Source: Ligula intestinalis (lineage: Eukaryota; Platyhelminthes; Cestoda; Diphyllobothriidea; Diphyllobothriidae). Taken from it: 64,000 nt of DNA. Both the position numbers and the translations under genes were made by a program. The notes under the pieces are model-generated. The model worked only from the letters and a program-made list of their open reading frames with translations, was not told the DNA's origin and did no database searches. Shown in pieces: positions 36,170-48,500 of the stretch. Positions within the stretch are counted from its first letter, which is position 1. Every line of letters starts with the position of its first letter. Where the stretch lies: contig JAYGXS010000003.1 of assembly GCA_036362985.1 (NCBI GenBank), forward strand, positions 33,262,037 to 33,326,036, given 5' to 3'.

Positions 36170-37340
36170 TCCCACTCTTCTCCTTATCTGAAGCTTAGAG
36201 CTTTTTTCCGATTTCTATCGTCTTATCAATTCATTGTCTGCAATGAAAAGTGCACAATACTGTACACAGTTTTTCTTATTTGTAGACTTTCACTTGAAGG
36301 TCTCCAACTACAAGAGAGCAAAGGATGTTCGTGAGTACAAAACAAATGTTTGCAATGAATAATTATTACTGTTCCCCTTATTTTAATGTTCAACCTCACT
36401 TATTCAAATTAAGCATACACATAGAAGGGGTGTTAAACAGTTTTTAAAGTTTTTAAAATATAAGTGTGACTACTACAAAACGGGTAGTATTTTTCGGACC
36501 TAATTCCAGGAAAAAAATTTGAAAAATATATTTATTTTAGAAGTTAAGTGCAGATAGTTCAACACAGGCTAAAGTTCTTGAGTTAAAATGGTCAAACTGC
36601 TTTTTAGACGTTTAATGTGGCAGTAATCGCACCTGTCATTAAAAGCCTCTACTCTAGCTGAAAAAGTGACTGTTAGGCTTGTTTTATTCTATCCTAAAGA
36701 TTTCCTTTCCACTTAAACATATATTTTTAGGGTAGCAGCCTAACCTCCAGTAAGAGATCTCGAGCGCTTTTGACAACAATTATTATCGGATAGCATCTAG
36801 CCATGGATAGGAATATTTACAGGATATCTGCACAGCGCGCCACGGCGCTCGCTGACATCGTCTGCTTAAGATTATATAAACCTCTAATATTTGGCTCACT
36901 GCGTGCCCGAAAACCAGCTGGAAGGAAAAATTCAGAATTTAATGAATGATGAGTAGACTCGCGTCTTGCTAACATTGTGAAGGAGAGGGGATTACTGGCA
37001 ACAGTTGCGCATACCTTCGACGAAATATGCCTTGATTAGGGAAGCTATTGAAGACAAATTTTAGTAGGTGGGATCTTAGCAGGCGTTTAGACTGGTATTC
37101 ATCCATAAGGCAGTGACGGGGATAAAATATTTTGGGATTATGGTATATACTGATAATAATTGCATGCCCTCTTATTGATCTCCTTCCAGCCGAAGTACTC
37201 AACTAGAATTGATTGCACTGTTTCATGATCGCGGTCACCTAAACGTACTACAACTTACTTTAATTCGCTAGTAACGTGGTCAATCGCATCGAATAATATT
37301 AACTGCAGAAAGGTTCGTCGTCATGAGGTCGAAATTAAAA
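36170..37340. other. Gene-free stretch
   Basis: AT-rich. The longest open frame is 77 codons on the minus strand, with no motif. Confidence 0.4.
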
Positions 37341-37364
37341 TTATAGCCCCCGATGAGAACCTCG

Positions 37365-37490
37365 TAGCTCAGTTGGCTAGGGCGTTAGCTGTTCTACAGC
37401 ATTTTGTTGCTGGTGTGACTTCAAATCATACCGAGGCCACAGAGTGTTTCACACCTGAGTTGAATTAATTATTCTAAGCTGCAAAACCCC
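37365..37490 (+). mobile_element. tRNA-derived SINE
   Basis: CTCGTAGCTCAGTTGGCTAG is an almost perfect tRNA A-box region. A weak B-box (GTGTGACTTCAAATCATACC) lies 35-45 bases on, and the tail lacks tRNA pairing. It is a SINE head rather than a functional tRNA gene, because no complete cloverleaf forms. Confidence 0.65.
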
Positions 37491-37667
37491 ACAGTAATAA
37501 AATTTGTTTGGTAGTCATCTGGTGGATTCTACACTGACTGCTTCGGAAATCTTGTGTGGGCAGTCAGCTCACTATATCAGAATTTTTGGATTGGATTGGA
37601 TTCCATACGCTACAGTAGGCTAGGAAGGTTAATTGATCCAATTAAGATTGAACTCACGGCTTCCGGT

Positions 37668-37720
37668 GTGGGCCTCGTAGCTCAGTTGGCTGGAGCGTGT
37701 CAACCTAACGAACGAATGCA
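37668..37720 (+). mobile_element. Truncated tRNA-derived SINE head
   Basis: CCTCGTAGCTCAGTTGGCTG repeats the A-box of the 37365 copy. The remainder is lost after about 40 bases. Confidence 0.6.
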
Positions 37721-37724
37721 CGAA

Positions 37725-38405
37725 ACCTGATGATATAAAAGTATGTGGACGCCCCGACGTTTACTTCCAGATATCTCTTCCCTTTCCACATTTTCATGAA
37801 AGAGGACGTCCTAGACACATTTGCTTTCTAACTGAAATAAACAATAGTCAAGGTTGAAGTAAAGATGTAATTATTGTATAACGAAAGTGTAAAAGGTGAT
37901 AGATAATCGATTTTAACCACGCTCCCCTCACCTACGGCTCTACATCTCATTCGCTTTAACATTTTTCTGAAAAGAAACGAAAAATGCATACATGAGGGAT
38001 ACCCTGTACTCTTATGAATTACATCTCCCTCCCGAGGATATTTCAGTCCTCTTGAGCCTGGCCATTGGTATATCTAATATATGTTGGGGCATTTTGATCA
38101 GATGCGACGAAGGAACAGAATCCGCTCTACCTAACTTATGAGCTGCAGCACCAACTATGCCTTCGACTCAAACCCCTCACATGCAGTCTAATGTCTTACA
38201 ATTCAAAGCACACGTGGCTCACTCTCTGTTGTTAATTAACTGCTGTTCCTTTGGCCTTACCGGAAATGAATCTTAACTGGGAAACACCGTACGTTAGAGT
38301 GTATCAAGGGTAGACTCCTAGTTTGGCCAACTTCAATGATTTTTTGATTTTAAAGATATATTGTGTCTTCTACTTCACTGATGCATTGCTTCGTTTAATC
38401 TGCAC
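37725..38405. other. Upstream region of DRC3
   Basis: The first DRC3 exon with the start codon should lie here or further upstream. Coding exon 1 begins at an acceptor with a split codon, so at least one more exon is needed. I could not identify it or a promoter. Confidence 0.4.
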
Positions 38406-38407
38406 AG

Positions 38408-41400
38408 GAGCTCAACGGATCTACGGGAAACTGGAGCCTACTGTCATTGATGATGAATTACTAACAACAGCGTGCTTTGCCCAGGGACCAACAGGCGAAG
38501 CTGGAAAATTAGCCGAAGCCGAAGGAATTGCTTTTGCTTCAGTAAAACAGTTATCACTAGCATACAACAGTAGGTGAAAAATGCAATGGCTCATTTTACG
38601 TGTTGACTTGACAAATAAAATGACCTTTAAGCAAACGAATCTGGACTTAGTTTTTTATCAACTTACTCCCGTAAGCACGCAACATGTCTTGCACTATTCT
38701 ATTTTGGTAAAATTTGCTGTGACACCGAAAACGATAGGATAAATTGTGAATTATTGTTAGCCATTCGCTCCCTTCAGATTGTACGAAAATATGATTTTAA
38801 TTGATATCACTTGAAGATTCTGTTTTGAGCATTTATTTCGGTGCCGAATAACCGAAAACAGCACCAGTTGCAAATTGATTTATCGAGGTAAATCACCTCG
38901 TCGACCATTTCTGAGAATAAGAATACTCTTTTGGGTTTCGCCAGCAAGTTTATACACTGCGGGTGGTACTTTTGGAAGACATAGGTTCGGATATATACTT
39001 TTTCTTTTCAAAATTTATTTTACGGACGAGTCAGGTTCAAAAAAGTGTCCCCTCTCGAATTTATCGTTGCATAACCCAACTCTGAAAATAAGAAGAAGGC
39101 CTATATATAAAGGAGGAGGGCTTCGAACAACGATTCCCCCCAGGATCTGTTAGTTTGATTGTATGCCGCCGTTTTGGATTGTCCCTCAGATATTCGAAAA
39201 AAATCTCTGCAAAAGCCGCTGCGGTAAAAGATGCTGGATGTCTTGCTGTGACCTAAGTGATAACAAAGCTGATAACTAACACTTGATGAATAACCCTTTT
39301 TAAATTCTGTTAATATTTCCATCTTACGATTGACAAGCGAATTCGCAAACATACTTTTTAGTTAATTCATCATCAGACTACTACTAAAATTCAAGCACAT
39401 GCAAATTTTCGATCATTTCCGACCACATGCTGCATTAGCTATTTGTTTCTTACAGATATTTTGAAAATTGGCGGAATCGAGGAATTAGTCAATATTACAA
39501 CGTTGAAATTGGACAACAATATAATCGAGAAGATTGAAGGGCTGGATTACCTTGTCAACATTAAATGGTTAGGTAAGACCTGTTGCAGCATAATAATGTG
39601 ACTTCAATAATGTTTTAAGGACACTTAATCATATAATTAACAGTAACATGTGAAAAAGAACTTTGATAGGATTTTCGTTCTTTTGCCTTAACCGAACCAC
39701 TTTTAAATGTTCTTCTTTACCTTTACTAATTAGTAAAGGTAAAGACAGAAGTCTCTAAATATATAAATATTCAAGATGAAGAGTCTGTGGTTTTCGCCAG
39801 TTTCTCGAAAAGATGGAAACCTATCCTAAAGGTCTCGACAATTCTGCGAGACTCTAGTTGGCCACCGTAGGAATCCCAATGACACTAAACGCAAGGCATG
39901 CCATAAATACACACTGTAATTTAATCGGAGTAAAGGGAGCGTTTGGAATTGCTAAAACAATCGAACACATGCTTAAACTAGCCAAAAGTCCTTATGGAAC
40001 GAAAAAGGAAAACCTTATTTGAAAGCCAACCCTTCATTAATGAGGTATTGCCTGTACCGGCAACCGTCCATGTAACCGTGGAAAACCTGTACGGGCGAAC
40101 ACAAGCAACAATCACAGAACGTGTAAAACACACCGAAGATGGGTACAAAAAATCGCTGTTTATTCTGGAAATTCGAGTCAGCCTGGAAATCACAGCGCAA
40201 TATTAACTCTTAAAATCACTCCTTTATTATGCTGTTTTCGCACCCAAGTACGGACGGTAATCTAAGGATTTGACACTGCTAAAGAAAATAAGTTTCGCCG
40301 TGTTAAGAAGACTGGTATACACTCATTCTAGGATGCTTAAGCTGTTTTAGGATTCCGTCTTTTTGTGACTTTTTATTATATTTTGATAGGCTTTTGATTT
40401 CGTTTTTGGTAGGCTTCTGCCTCTTCTTCACTAAAGGACTTGCTTTTACCAAACCTAGTTTATTTTATGAAGTTGCACGCAGGATTTCATACGTTTGAGG
40501 ACTTTTAAAGTTTATCTTCAAATTTTTTTCGCTCCGTTGCACGTCACCACACCTGTTCACTACGTCGAACACTTATTGCCCGTCAATATTTTTTTTCCTA
40601 AATAAGACTTGTCCTTCAACAAAATCAGCAAGATAGAGAACCTGGATAATCTTGTTAACCTAGAGGACCTCAGCCTCTTCTGCAACAGCATTTCAGTAAT
40701 TGAGAATCTGGACAAAAATGAAAAGCTTCGGTTTCTTTCTCTCGGAAGAAACAACATAAACAATCTGAAAAACGTAAGTTGCTCTTGAGTCATAATATTG
40801 CCTTTATTTCCAAGATTAAGTTATCATACTGAGCTCAAGAGAAGATGTCTTAAAGCATCAGGTATATAGAACAGTATAAGTAAATCCAGCAAATAATAAT
40901 TACAGTATTCTTATTTCTTTTCAGATTCTGTATCTGCGACAGTTTAAACATCTAGATTGCCTTACTATCGAGCATAATCCGCTGTGCGACGAAGAAGGCT
41001 ATGAGAATTATATATTCGCTTTTCTTGGGAAGTTAACGTATCTCGACTACAAATACATTCTGCCTCAGTGGGTAAGGAGACAGGATGTTTGAGTGTTCTC
41101 CACCTTTTTTATTTTTTCCTCCATTGCCTGTTTAATTAACAGATTCTGTTAGGGTAATCATAGGAATTAAAAACTACCTGTGGTAGTCAGAATCAGTTTT
41201 TTGAATTATCGAATTAATATATCGTTACCACTCCAGCTTTAATTTAACCATTTAAATTGTTCGTTTCCATTGTCGGGTTCGCGACCCGGCAGCGGATTGC
41301 TTCTGATTTGTAGAGGATAGTAAAATCGCCTGCCATAGTTAACTCTGTAAAATGGCCTTTGTTGAAACATTTATAAAAAATAGGAAACAGTAGTTTACTT

Positions 41401-44400
41401 AGAGCACGTCATAAACCCCTATTCACGGCACTTTGTCCTACGTAAACGGTGGTTATAGAGTTTTATTGGTGAGGAATCAGGAGCCGCAGTGAGATATACT
41501 TTAATGCCTGCGATATGCATTCATATTTTATGTTATTTAGAAATCTTGTTGATTTATATCTGTAGATTTCCATAATCTGTATTATCGCTTAACGTATTGC
41601 GGAAAAACCCGATGTTAAAAATGTGGGTTTCTTGAAACTCCTGAAAAAATAGAAATGGTGCTTAGGAGGTCAGCTACTTCAAGCTATCGTTCTGGAGTTT
41701 AGTTAGTACAGTCCGCGGCGCGAGGCGCCATGCACACCTTCAATTTACATGCGGAAAAACTTACTTCCAATGGCCGCGGAAACAAATTCAACTACATTTT
41801 TCCACTTTCCGCTTACTTCTACAAATTTTCTTTACTGCCTATCCTATTTTCCCACGTGCGAAACCCCCCATAACCACTGTTGCCATAGGACAAAATGCTA
41901 GAACTAGGGGTATATGAGGTGCACTACGTTAACTACTTTTGCTAAAATATATTAAATTCCATGGTTTATTAATATAAACGGAGTACAAAAAAGCTATTTC
42001 TTCAAGATGCCTACTGTGTTTATGCATACCACAAGAAATAAGATATTTCTATCCTATTGCTTTAAGCTATTTCCTCTTATATCTAGTGTTTAAATACTTT
42101 GATCTGCAAAAGTAGCTTATGTAGCCCCACTCATAAACCCCTAGTCCCGGCATTTTGTCCTGCAAAAACGGTGGTTATAGAGTTTGGTGGGGTGGGGAAA
42201 TAGGATAGGCAGAGAAGGAAATTTTTAGAAGTAAATGTTAAGTGAAAAATCGCTGTCCAAGTTGCTTCCCGCGGCCGCTGGAAGTAAATTGTTCTGCATG
42301 TAACTTGAAGGTGTGCGCGGCGCTTCACACTGCGGAATATACTAATCCAATTCCAGAACAGTAAGTTGGACCACAGGTAAGTTGAAGTAGACGACCTCCT
42401 AACCACCATTTCAAATTTTTGGGAAATTAAAGAAACCTGCAATTTCATAATCAGGTTTTTCCGCAACAAGTTAACTGGTAATACAGATAAGGAAAACCTA
42501 CAGATATAAATCAACAACACTTATAAATACAGTAAAATAAAAATGCATTTAGCATTTATTAAAGTATATTTCACTGCGTGTCCTAATTCCCCACCCATAA
42601 AACCCTATAACCGCCGTTTTCGCAGGAAAATTGCGAAATGATCTGCAAAAGTAGCTTATGTAGCTCCACTCATAAACCCCTAGTCCCGGCATTTCGTCCT
42701 GCAAAAACGGTGGTTATAGCGTTTTGTGGGGTGGGGAAATAGGATAGACAGAGAAGGAAATTTTTAGAAGTAAATGTTAAGTGCAAAAATATAGTCGAAG
42801 TAACTTTCCGCGGCCGGAAGGAGCAGGTTGTTCGGCATGTAAATTGAAGGTGTGCGCGGTGCTTTGCGCTTTATTCACAGTAAAAAAAGGTTGGGAGCAA
42901 AGACTGCAAGTAAAATGCCAAAAAATATGAATTAAAACGGAAAAAAGTAAAGGAAACCAAGATAAGGCGAGACCCATTTCAAAATTTACCTGCTGAAATT
43001 TTTTGGGTTTTGGGCTCTCGCTTAACCTCTAGTGGCCGCCAAAAGCACATGGATGGAGAGACAACTCTAAACCAATCGAGTTTTAAACACATCAAAAATA
43101 CTGCAGACACCATAATTATCTACAATTACTACTTATCTCCCCGTAACAAATATTTTAGAGAGCTAAAGCTTATGACAAGTACCAGATCGCAGTCGACCAA
43201 ATGAACGAAGCGCAGCTAGAATATGAAGAAAAACTGGTAGAAGCCCACAAGGAAGCACTATTTTTGGAAGAATGCAGAAAGGCCTTCATTGATGAAATAA
43301 TTGGTGACAACCTATTTAATGCAATGTTCAAGAAGGACAAGGACGGACAGACGCTAATCAAGCTCTCGTCAGTGGCAGAGTTGGTCGAACAGTATCCTTT
43401 TCCCTTGCCCCCAAATATTTCAGCTTTTGCTTTACCTTAATGTTTTTTGCCTTCTGGAAGAGACAGTTACACGAAAATTATGCTTACATAAGCCCGTAAC
43501 ATCCTTCTTCACGGCCCTGAATGGGGCAAACTGACTGTTTTGCAGACTGCCTTTGATAGACAATATTACTTTAGGGCGCCAAACGTAAAGGCATTAAAAG
43601 GGACCCCAAACATTCCAGTATTGCGGTGGACCAGCAAGCTGAGCTCTGGATTATGTTGAAGGAAATTCGATTGCGTCAGCGGAACCGCGTCGTGAGGGTG
43701 GTCAAACAGTCAGATAATATTTTCGGCAACGACAAAGGATATTTGAATGTCCACCTCTGGCTTATTAGCCAATCATACCAAGCCCCAGGTGGTGCACCAC
43801 TCGAGGCTCGAACTCACGACCTTTTGATCAGGGTCTAACGCACTAACCATTGAGCCACGAGCTCGTTGTCTTGCCGATTTAGGTTGGGAGAAATTGACAC
43901 TAGTTAATGAACTTGCACCGACCGCTAACGAAACTCATCTGTCCAGTTCCACCTTTGCCTTGGACCTCCTTTCTCGGGCGGAGCGGGACAAGTGACTTCC
44001 GTTAGCGGTCGGTGCACGTTCATCAACGATGGCTACAATGTCGTTAAAGGTTGTTGGAAAGCAAAGATCACTAGAACATAAGCCACTGCACATGCATAAA
44101 TTTCCTACTTTGAAGAGTTCTCACCTCCTTAAAATGGTGGAATAAGTATATTCGCGGATGTCTGTGCGTATGTCACCAGTTAGGTTGTACATATTTTGAT
44201 CTTTGATTTCTATTTTTGTGTGGCAGGCCCTATATGGAGGATCCTGCTGCATTATCCTTTAAGCCAGACGTCATCATCAAATCGTCAATAAGCGTGGGAA
44301 GGCCCGTAACCTTCCCTGAGAAGTGTGCGTTGAGCCTGAGACATGCTCAAGAGATTCCTCATTATACTACTTTTGAAGTACATGACACTACCGAAATGTG

Positions 44401-47011
44401 CTAAGTGTTCCGACTTTGGTAAGTTTGTAACTGTTGGAATGTCTACGCTCTTCTCCGCAATGAAAGCCAAATTGTAATATCCCTTCCCCTTTAATGCGGT
44501 GTTTATAACACACCCATGTCTAACATTGGTTAAACGGCGGTCGTGCATCATGTTATCTAATACACCAAGCAAATCTTAAGTAAGCTTGCCTCAGACCGCC
44601 TAAGTGAGCGATAAAAAGGCCTGAAGTCAAAAATTAGTTCGGTCCCTTTGTACATGGGAGGCCATAGTCCCTATTTGGGTAAATACAGTAGTCGCCAGTT
44701 ATTTAGCCCACGGTTAATATGCCCAGCTGCTTATTAAGCCCAATTTGGTCTGAGCCCTAGGTGGGCTTAATAACCGGCGACGGTTAGTGCGCCGGTTAGT
44801 GCGCCCGCCGCTTATTAAGCCCAATTCGGTCTGGGCCCGAGGTGGGCGTAATAACCGGCGACTACTGTACGATTGACTTTTAAACGTCCACAAAGTGCTA
44901 ACAGTGGTAACACAGGGAGTCTACAGACAACGAGGCAACACACTTCCTCGGACTGGAGTCTGAGTTACAAATACCTTTTCCCTTATTCCACCTATAGGGT
45001 AACTTTCTTTGCGGAATGACCTAAGATCGCTGTTGGAGGGCTCGGCACGCATGTGTCAGGCATAGACGGAGGCCTCATGTCACGCGCAATGAAATGTCCA
45101 GTCGGTTTGACCCAAACTATACACCGCGGTTGAATCAGATGGACAGAGAGTTTGTGCCATCCAACCCGAACTGATTCAGGTGCAAAGCACTTTAGGAATT
45201 AGGAGGTTTTAATTTATTTAATTCTTAATTCCATATGATGGTGCGGATTTTAGTGACAGAAACTAATTTACCCTCCTTAACATTGCAATTTATGCATGTA
45301 TCGCGAGAAGTGTTCAGATGCCTGCAAACAACTCTTCTTGACAGGACAAGAGGAATATCAGAAGCGAAAAAGCGAGGAAGACTGCCTTCGCTCGTGTATA
45401 GAGGATGCAAAACAAGATAGCAAAAGAAGGGCTTTAGATTCAATTGAGCAATACAAAGAAACGAAAAAGGCGGTATGCATGTTTACTCGATTTAGTTTTT
45501 TTTAACAACGATTTGCCTTCGGGATTAATTATATGTCTGGAAAACGTGTTCAAACAGACGTCCAATGCAGTTTCCTGTTCCGTACTCTGAACTCTTTCGG
45601 CCTGCAGGGCTTCCTTAAATGGAACTAGAAATTCAGAATAGTATTCCCCTTTACCTTCATGTCAGGAGGCCATTTTTATACTCTTATTCATGACCATAGT
45701 CTATGCCGTTAGTTCCCTGTCTTTGTAGTCTACTGGGGAGCAATTTTGGAGACATGCATACGGTATCTGTCTAAAATGTTTTAAGTAAGCTCTAGAATGA
45801 CCTAATACCCTCAAATGAACGTCCAACTTCAGATCAGGAAAAAGCTTGATGACCTCTACCAGGACTCTTTTCCTGAAGTTGCGGAAGCCCTGCTGTCCGA
45901 TCTTCGTCAAGCAATCTACGAACTGTGGAATGACCTCATGGGAAATGAGGTTTCATTGGTTGACCAGCTTGAAGAAATCATCACCGACTTCGGACGAAAC
46001 ATGTCAGAAATGGTTTCTCAATTCACTGAAAGTGTGCAGGTAAGGCAAGTTTCCCGTGAAAAATAATCATGCAGCACTCGTAAAATTGCACCGGCTTTCC
46101 TGTATTTCCTTTTATATGCTAAAATATCGCTTGACTAAACAAGAAGGACTCCTCTGTAGAAGTAGATATCCAACTTAGGTTAAAGATCGTATGCTAGAGA
46201 GGAATTAGCAAAACGAGCCGTATAAGATTTTAGAAGCTGAGGTTAAAAACTATTATTGAATAAAAGCCGAATTATGTGTATGTTCCAGTGATCGCACCCT
46301 CTTCTTCTGAATGTGCACTTAGTCGGTGTAAAAATTAAGCATTTTTCATTTTAATTCCCAAAGGTTTGCTTCTCGAAAGTTCGGGAGTCAGCTGGCAGCT
46401 TTAACGAGAGATTGGCCGAAATGACTCTAACCTACGCCGAAAGACTAGCTAAGGCAGAACAGCCACAGAAGACAGACCCCGAATCTTCCGTAAGTCAGAT
46501 TTCTCTTAGTTACTCCCGTGCAATGCCGGGAAGGCGTAATCATGTATCAATGAGCCACTTGGCTCATTAAAATCCAAATTTACAAATCACTATCTGCTAA
46601 TTATTATGTGGGAAACTGATGGCCTTTTGAATGAATACACATAACTAAATGTTTATGAAATAGGTATTTTTCAGGCAATCTTTACTTCAGATGAATCATG
46701 CCCAGTTACGGATGTTTGGTAAGGGTTGGCCACGCCGCAATAATATAGTATCTCATCATTTATTGCAGATATATTTGGACAGAGACAACTTGGTAAACGC
46801 TCTCAGCAATTCAAAGGAAGTTCACGTGGCGGTCATTGACAAATGTGAGGAAAATGTCAACAAGAATTTGAAGCAGTGGCTGGAGAACCTAATTGAAGAT
46901 TTGCATCAAAAGGAGGAATATGAACGGCATACCAATCGAGTGATCGAAATAAATATGTATATTGACGACCAAAGGGTCGAGCTGGAGACCAATGAGCTGC
47001 CTCTGATCTAG
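38408..47011 (+). CDS. DRC3: Dynein regulatory complex subunit 3 (LRRC48), nine exons, start exon missing
   Basis: Exons are 38408-38569, 39456-39572, 40607-40773, 40925-41071, 43159-43391, 45298-45472, 45833-46039, 46364-46489 and 46769-47011 (stop TAG). They give one frame of about 525 codons; the human protein has 523. The N-terminus reads LEPTVIDDELL and EAGKLAEAEGIAFASVKQLS, typical of DRC3. Leucine-rich repeats follow (KLDNNIIEKIEGLDYL, LDLSFNKISKIENL, NLEDLSLFCNSIS, LSLGRNNINNLKN), then an LRR cap (YLDYKYI) and a long charged coiled coil ending EINMYIDDQRVELE. DRC3 sits in the nexin-dynein regulatory complex of 9+2 axonemes and helps set ciliary and flagellar beating. In a flatworm that means sperm, ciliated larvae or protonephridial flame cells. 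The first residues lie in an unidentified upstream exon. All introns are GT-AG except intron 5, which is U12-like. Transposons occupy introns 4 and 5. Confidence 0.93.
41383..41943 (-). mobile_element. 8-bp-TSD DNA transposon, copy 2 (in DRC3 intron 4)
   Basis: It is collinear with 10579-11152 in reverse orientation. Shared marks are GTGGTTATAGAG, a GGTGCTTAGGAGGTC block, ACACCTTCAATTTACATGCG, and the CTACTTTTGC end. The flanks are AAAAAATA at left and AAAATATA at right, an 8-bp duplication with one mismatch. No transposase frame. Confidence 0.8.
42105..42640 (+). mobile_element. 8-bp-TSD DNA transposon, copy 3 (in DRC3 intron 4)
   Basis: It starts TGCAAAAGTAGCTTATGTAG, follows copy 1 through GCATGTAACTTGAAGGTGTG and AAATGCATTTAGCATTTATT, and loses its right terminus at about 42640, where copy 4 begins. 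Confidence 0.8.
42644..42875 (+). mobile_element. 8-bp-TSD DNA transposon, copy 4 (left part only)
   Basis: It repeats the first 230 bp of copy 3 (TGCAAAAGTAGCTTATGTAG to AATTGAAGGTGTGCGCGG) directly after it, preceded by the same GATC. A tandem arrangement or insertion into a sister copy would explain this. Confidence 0.75.
43785..43885 (-). mobile_element. tRNA-derived SINE (in DRC3 intron 5)
   Basis: The minus strand has GTGGCTCAATGGTTAGTGCG (A-box) and GTCGTGAGTTCGAGCCTCGA (B-box) 30-odd bases apart, preceded by GGCAAGACAACGAGC. The latter is also found in the minus-strand copy near 60745. Confidence 0.7.
44686..44867. mobile_element. pogo/Tigger-like MITE with TA duplication (in DRC3 intron 5)
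   Basis: The element runs CAGTAGTCGCC ... GGCGACTACTG and is flanked by TA on both sides (44684-44685 and 44868-44869). Internally it is a near-duplicate of about 85 bp: CTTATTAAGCCCAAT(T)T/CGGTCTG and GGTGGGC(T/G)TAATAACCGGCGAC occur twice. The terminus and TA target fit pogo/Tigger-type elements. No coding sequence. Confidence 0.85.
46262..46325 (+). repeat. Dispersed repeat (GTTCCGGTGATCGC family), copy 3
   Basis: GTATGTTCCAGTGATCGCAC followed by CTCTTCTTCTGAATG. Short copy in a DRC3 intron. Confidence 0.45.
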
Positions 47012-47930
47012 TGTATGATAAGCAAAAAGCAATACTGACGTAAGTGCTGTAACAATTGTCATAAACGATGGACCAAAGAAAGCACGTTTCCACGCGTTAT
47101 TTAATCAAATATACTTGGCTGTAAATAACTTCATGCTCAAAATATATCACTATAATGCTAAATTTTTCCAAGGTTATATGACGCAGACATCAACCGCAAA
47201 TTTGAGTGAATGGACACCTCCACAACATTGACATGGGTGCCCGAAAACCGAACCGTGTGAATCAAAAACTGGCCAAATGTATGGATCATTCTGTTGATCT
47301 CTTTGAATAAAAAAAACCTAACAGCTAAACCGGTTGCACAAAAACACCCAGAAAAATACGACAAAACGTATCTGCTCCTTTGGGGGTCGGCAAAATGGGA
47401 GCAGTCCCGATATGTCCGTCCGACATTCATTCCCTGAAGGGAGGAGTTCAAACATCGGAAGGTGTCCGCAGATAGACAATGAGGTAAATCGCACTCCAGT
47501 TCGCATAAGCACCTACCCAAAATGAAGTGCAACTGACACCCATGTAAATGATTCCGACTTCAGGATTAACTATTTAGAACACAAATCGTCGCCTTTAAAA
47601 CGTAGTAAGGGTATTGCAGGGATGGGTCTGCCGTCTAACAAATTTGTTCTCTGTCCTCGAACTATAAACTTTGTGTGCAGGCAGTTCACACTCGTCAGCG
47701 ACCTCACTTCACTAGTACATGATTATTTCCTGGGTGGCGGAATATGCAGTTATTTTTAAGGTCGTAGTTCAGTCTGGGGGGCCGCACGTCTTTTATTCAT
47801 ACAATGGTATATCAATGATGCTACCATTTATTACAGTACAATTAGCATTTACAACTCCCTAGCGTAGCTTAGGCGATCGAAGCAACGCGTGGTTGATCAC
47901 GTGATCCACCTGCTCACAGGGTTCTAGTTT
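47012..47930. other. DRC3 downstream flank, no gene recognised
   Basis: It contains the DRC3 3' untranslated region. I saw no canonical AATAAA directly downstream. A 124-codon minus-strand frame at 47158-47532 has no recognisable motif. Confidence 0.4.
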
Positions 47931-47934
47931 TCTT

Positions 47935-48500
47935 ATCCGTCCGCTAAGACTGGCTCTAGTGGACTGCCTGCAGCAACGCTGTTGGTCTGCTGATGCAATT
48001 GTCCGTCGAACAGGAATCGTACATTCTTTATGCCCATATGTGGTAGTGTCCGCAATTAGCCTGGCTCCAGTTGTGCTTCAGCCGCATGTTCATAAATGAT
48101 GCCAATGGTTTCATCCAGTGGTACGTTTGTGAACAAACTTCGCACATCAGTTAAGATCATGTGCTTATTCCGTAAATTTTCATGCTTCAGCTCATTTACG
48201 AGCAAGAAGGTATCTTGGGTAGTTCGGGAAGCCAGTTTGTATGCACTTGGTTCAGTTTGCTGGACTGACCACTGGGCAAGCCTATGCTATGGTAAATTCG
48301 TAATGGATCTCCTACCTTGTAAAATTTTGGTAGCCCGTATAACCTGGGAACATGTGAACCTACAGGCCTTAGGTAGGCAGTCGTGTTCTCCTTTACTATT
48401 TGTTTTTGAGAAGGAACCTAAGCCTTTTCCCAGTATAGTCTTGAGGTGCTTTTGCTTCTTTTTACCCATGGGTTTCAGAAGAGAATATGCCGGAGTCACT
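47935..48500 (-). pseudogene. Penelope-like reverse transcriptase fragment
   Basis: Reading down the minus strand across frame breaks gives RLYGLPKFYKVGDPLR (usual RLYGLPKxHKxxxPLRPI). It continues AYKLASRTTQDTFLLVNELK, MILTDVRSLFTNVPLDETIG (usual SFDVxSLFTNVPLxETI, with one catalytic Asp), then VRFLFDGQLHQQTNSVAAGS and PLEPVLAD (usual GVAMGSPLGPVLA). This is the Penelope RT core order. The downstream half, including the second catalytic Asp pair and GIY-YIG, is absent. Confidence 0.8.

Larger units (their letters stand above)
43392..45297 (+). other. U12-type (minor spliceosome) intron in DRC3, apparently GT-AT
   Basis: The donor is GTATCCTTT, the full U12-type consensus. A perfect U12 branch motif, TCCTTAAC, lies at 45274-45281, with no strong pyrimidine tract. 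The exon before ends in phase 2, so the next must begin with one base. In the required frame an upstream TAA and the lack of a suitably phased AG leave G45298 as the best exon start, and the intron then ends in AT. That join gives ELVEQ-YREK with exactly the residue spacing of the human protein. Confidence 0.65.

Noticed and set aside
39994..40206. 70-codon plus-strand frame in DRC3 intron 2.
   Set aside because: Exons 2 and 3 join exactly (WL-DLSFN) without it, and no repeat family was recognised.
44216..44404. A 62-codon plus-strand frame after a TGGCAG acceptor-like site, considered as an extra DRC3 exon.
   Set aside because: DRC3 homology is continuous across exons 5 and 6 with no missing residues, and this frame does not resemble the protein.
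47158..47532. 124-codon minus-strand frame downstream of DRC3.
   Set aside because: Cys/Leu-rich with no recognisable domain, and no conserved blocks in any frame.
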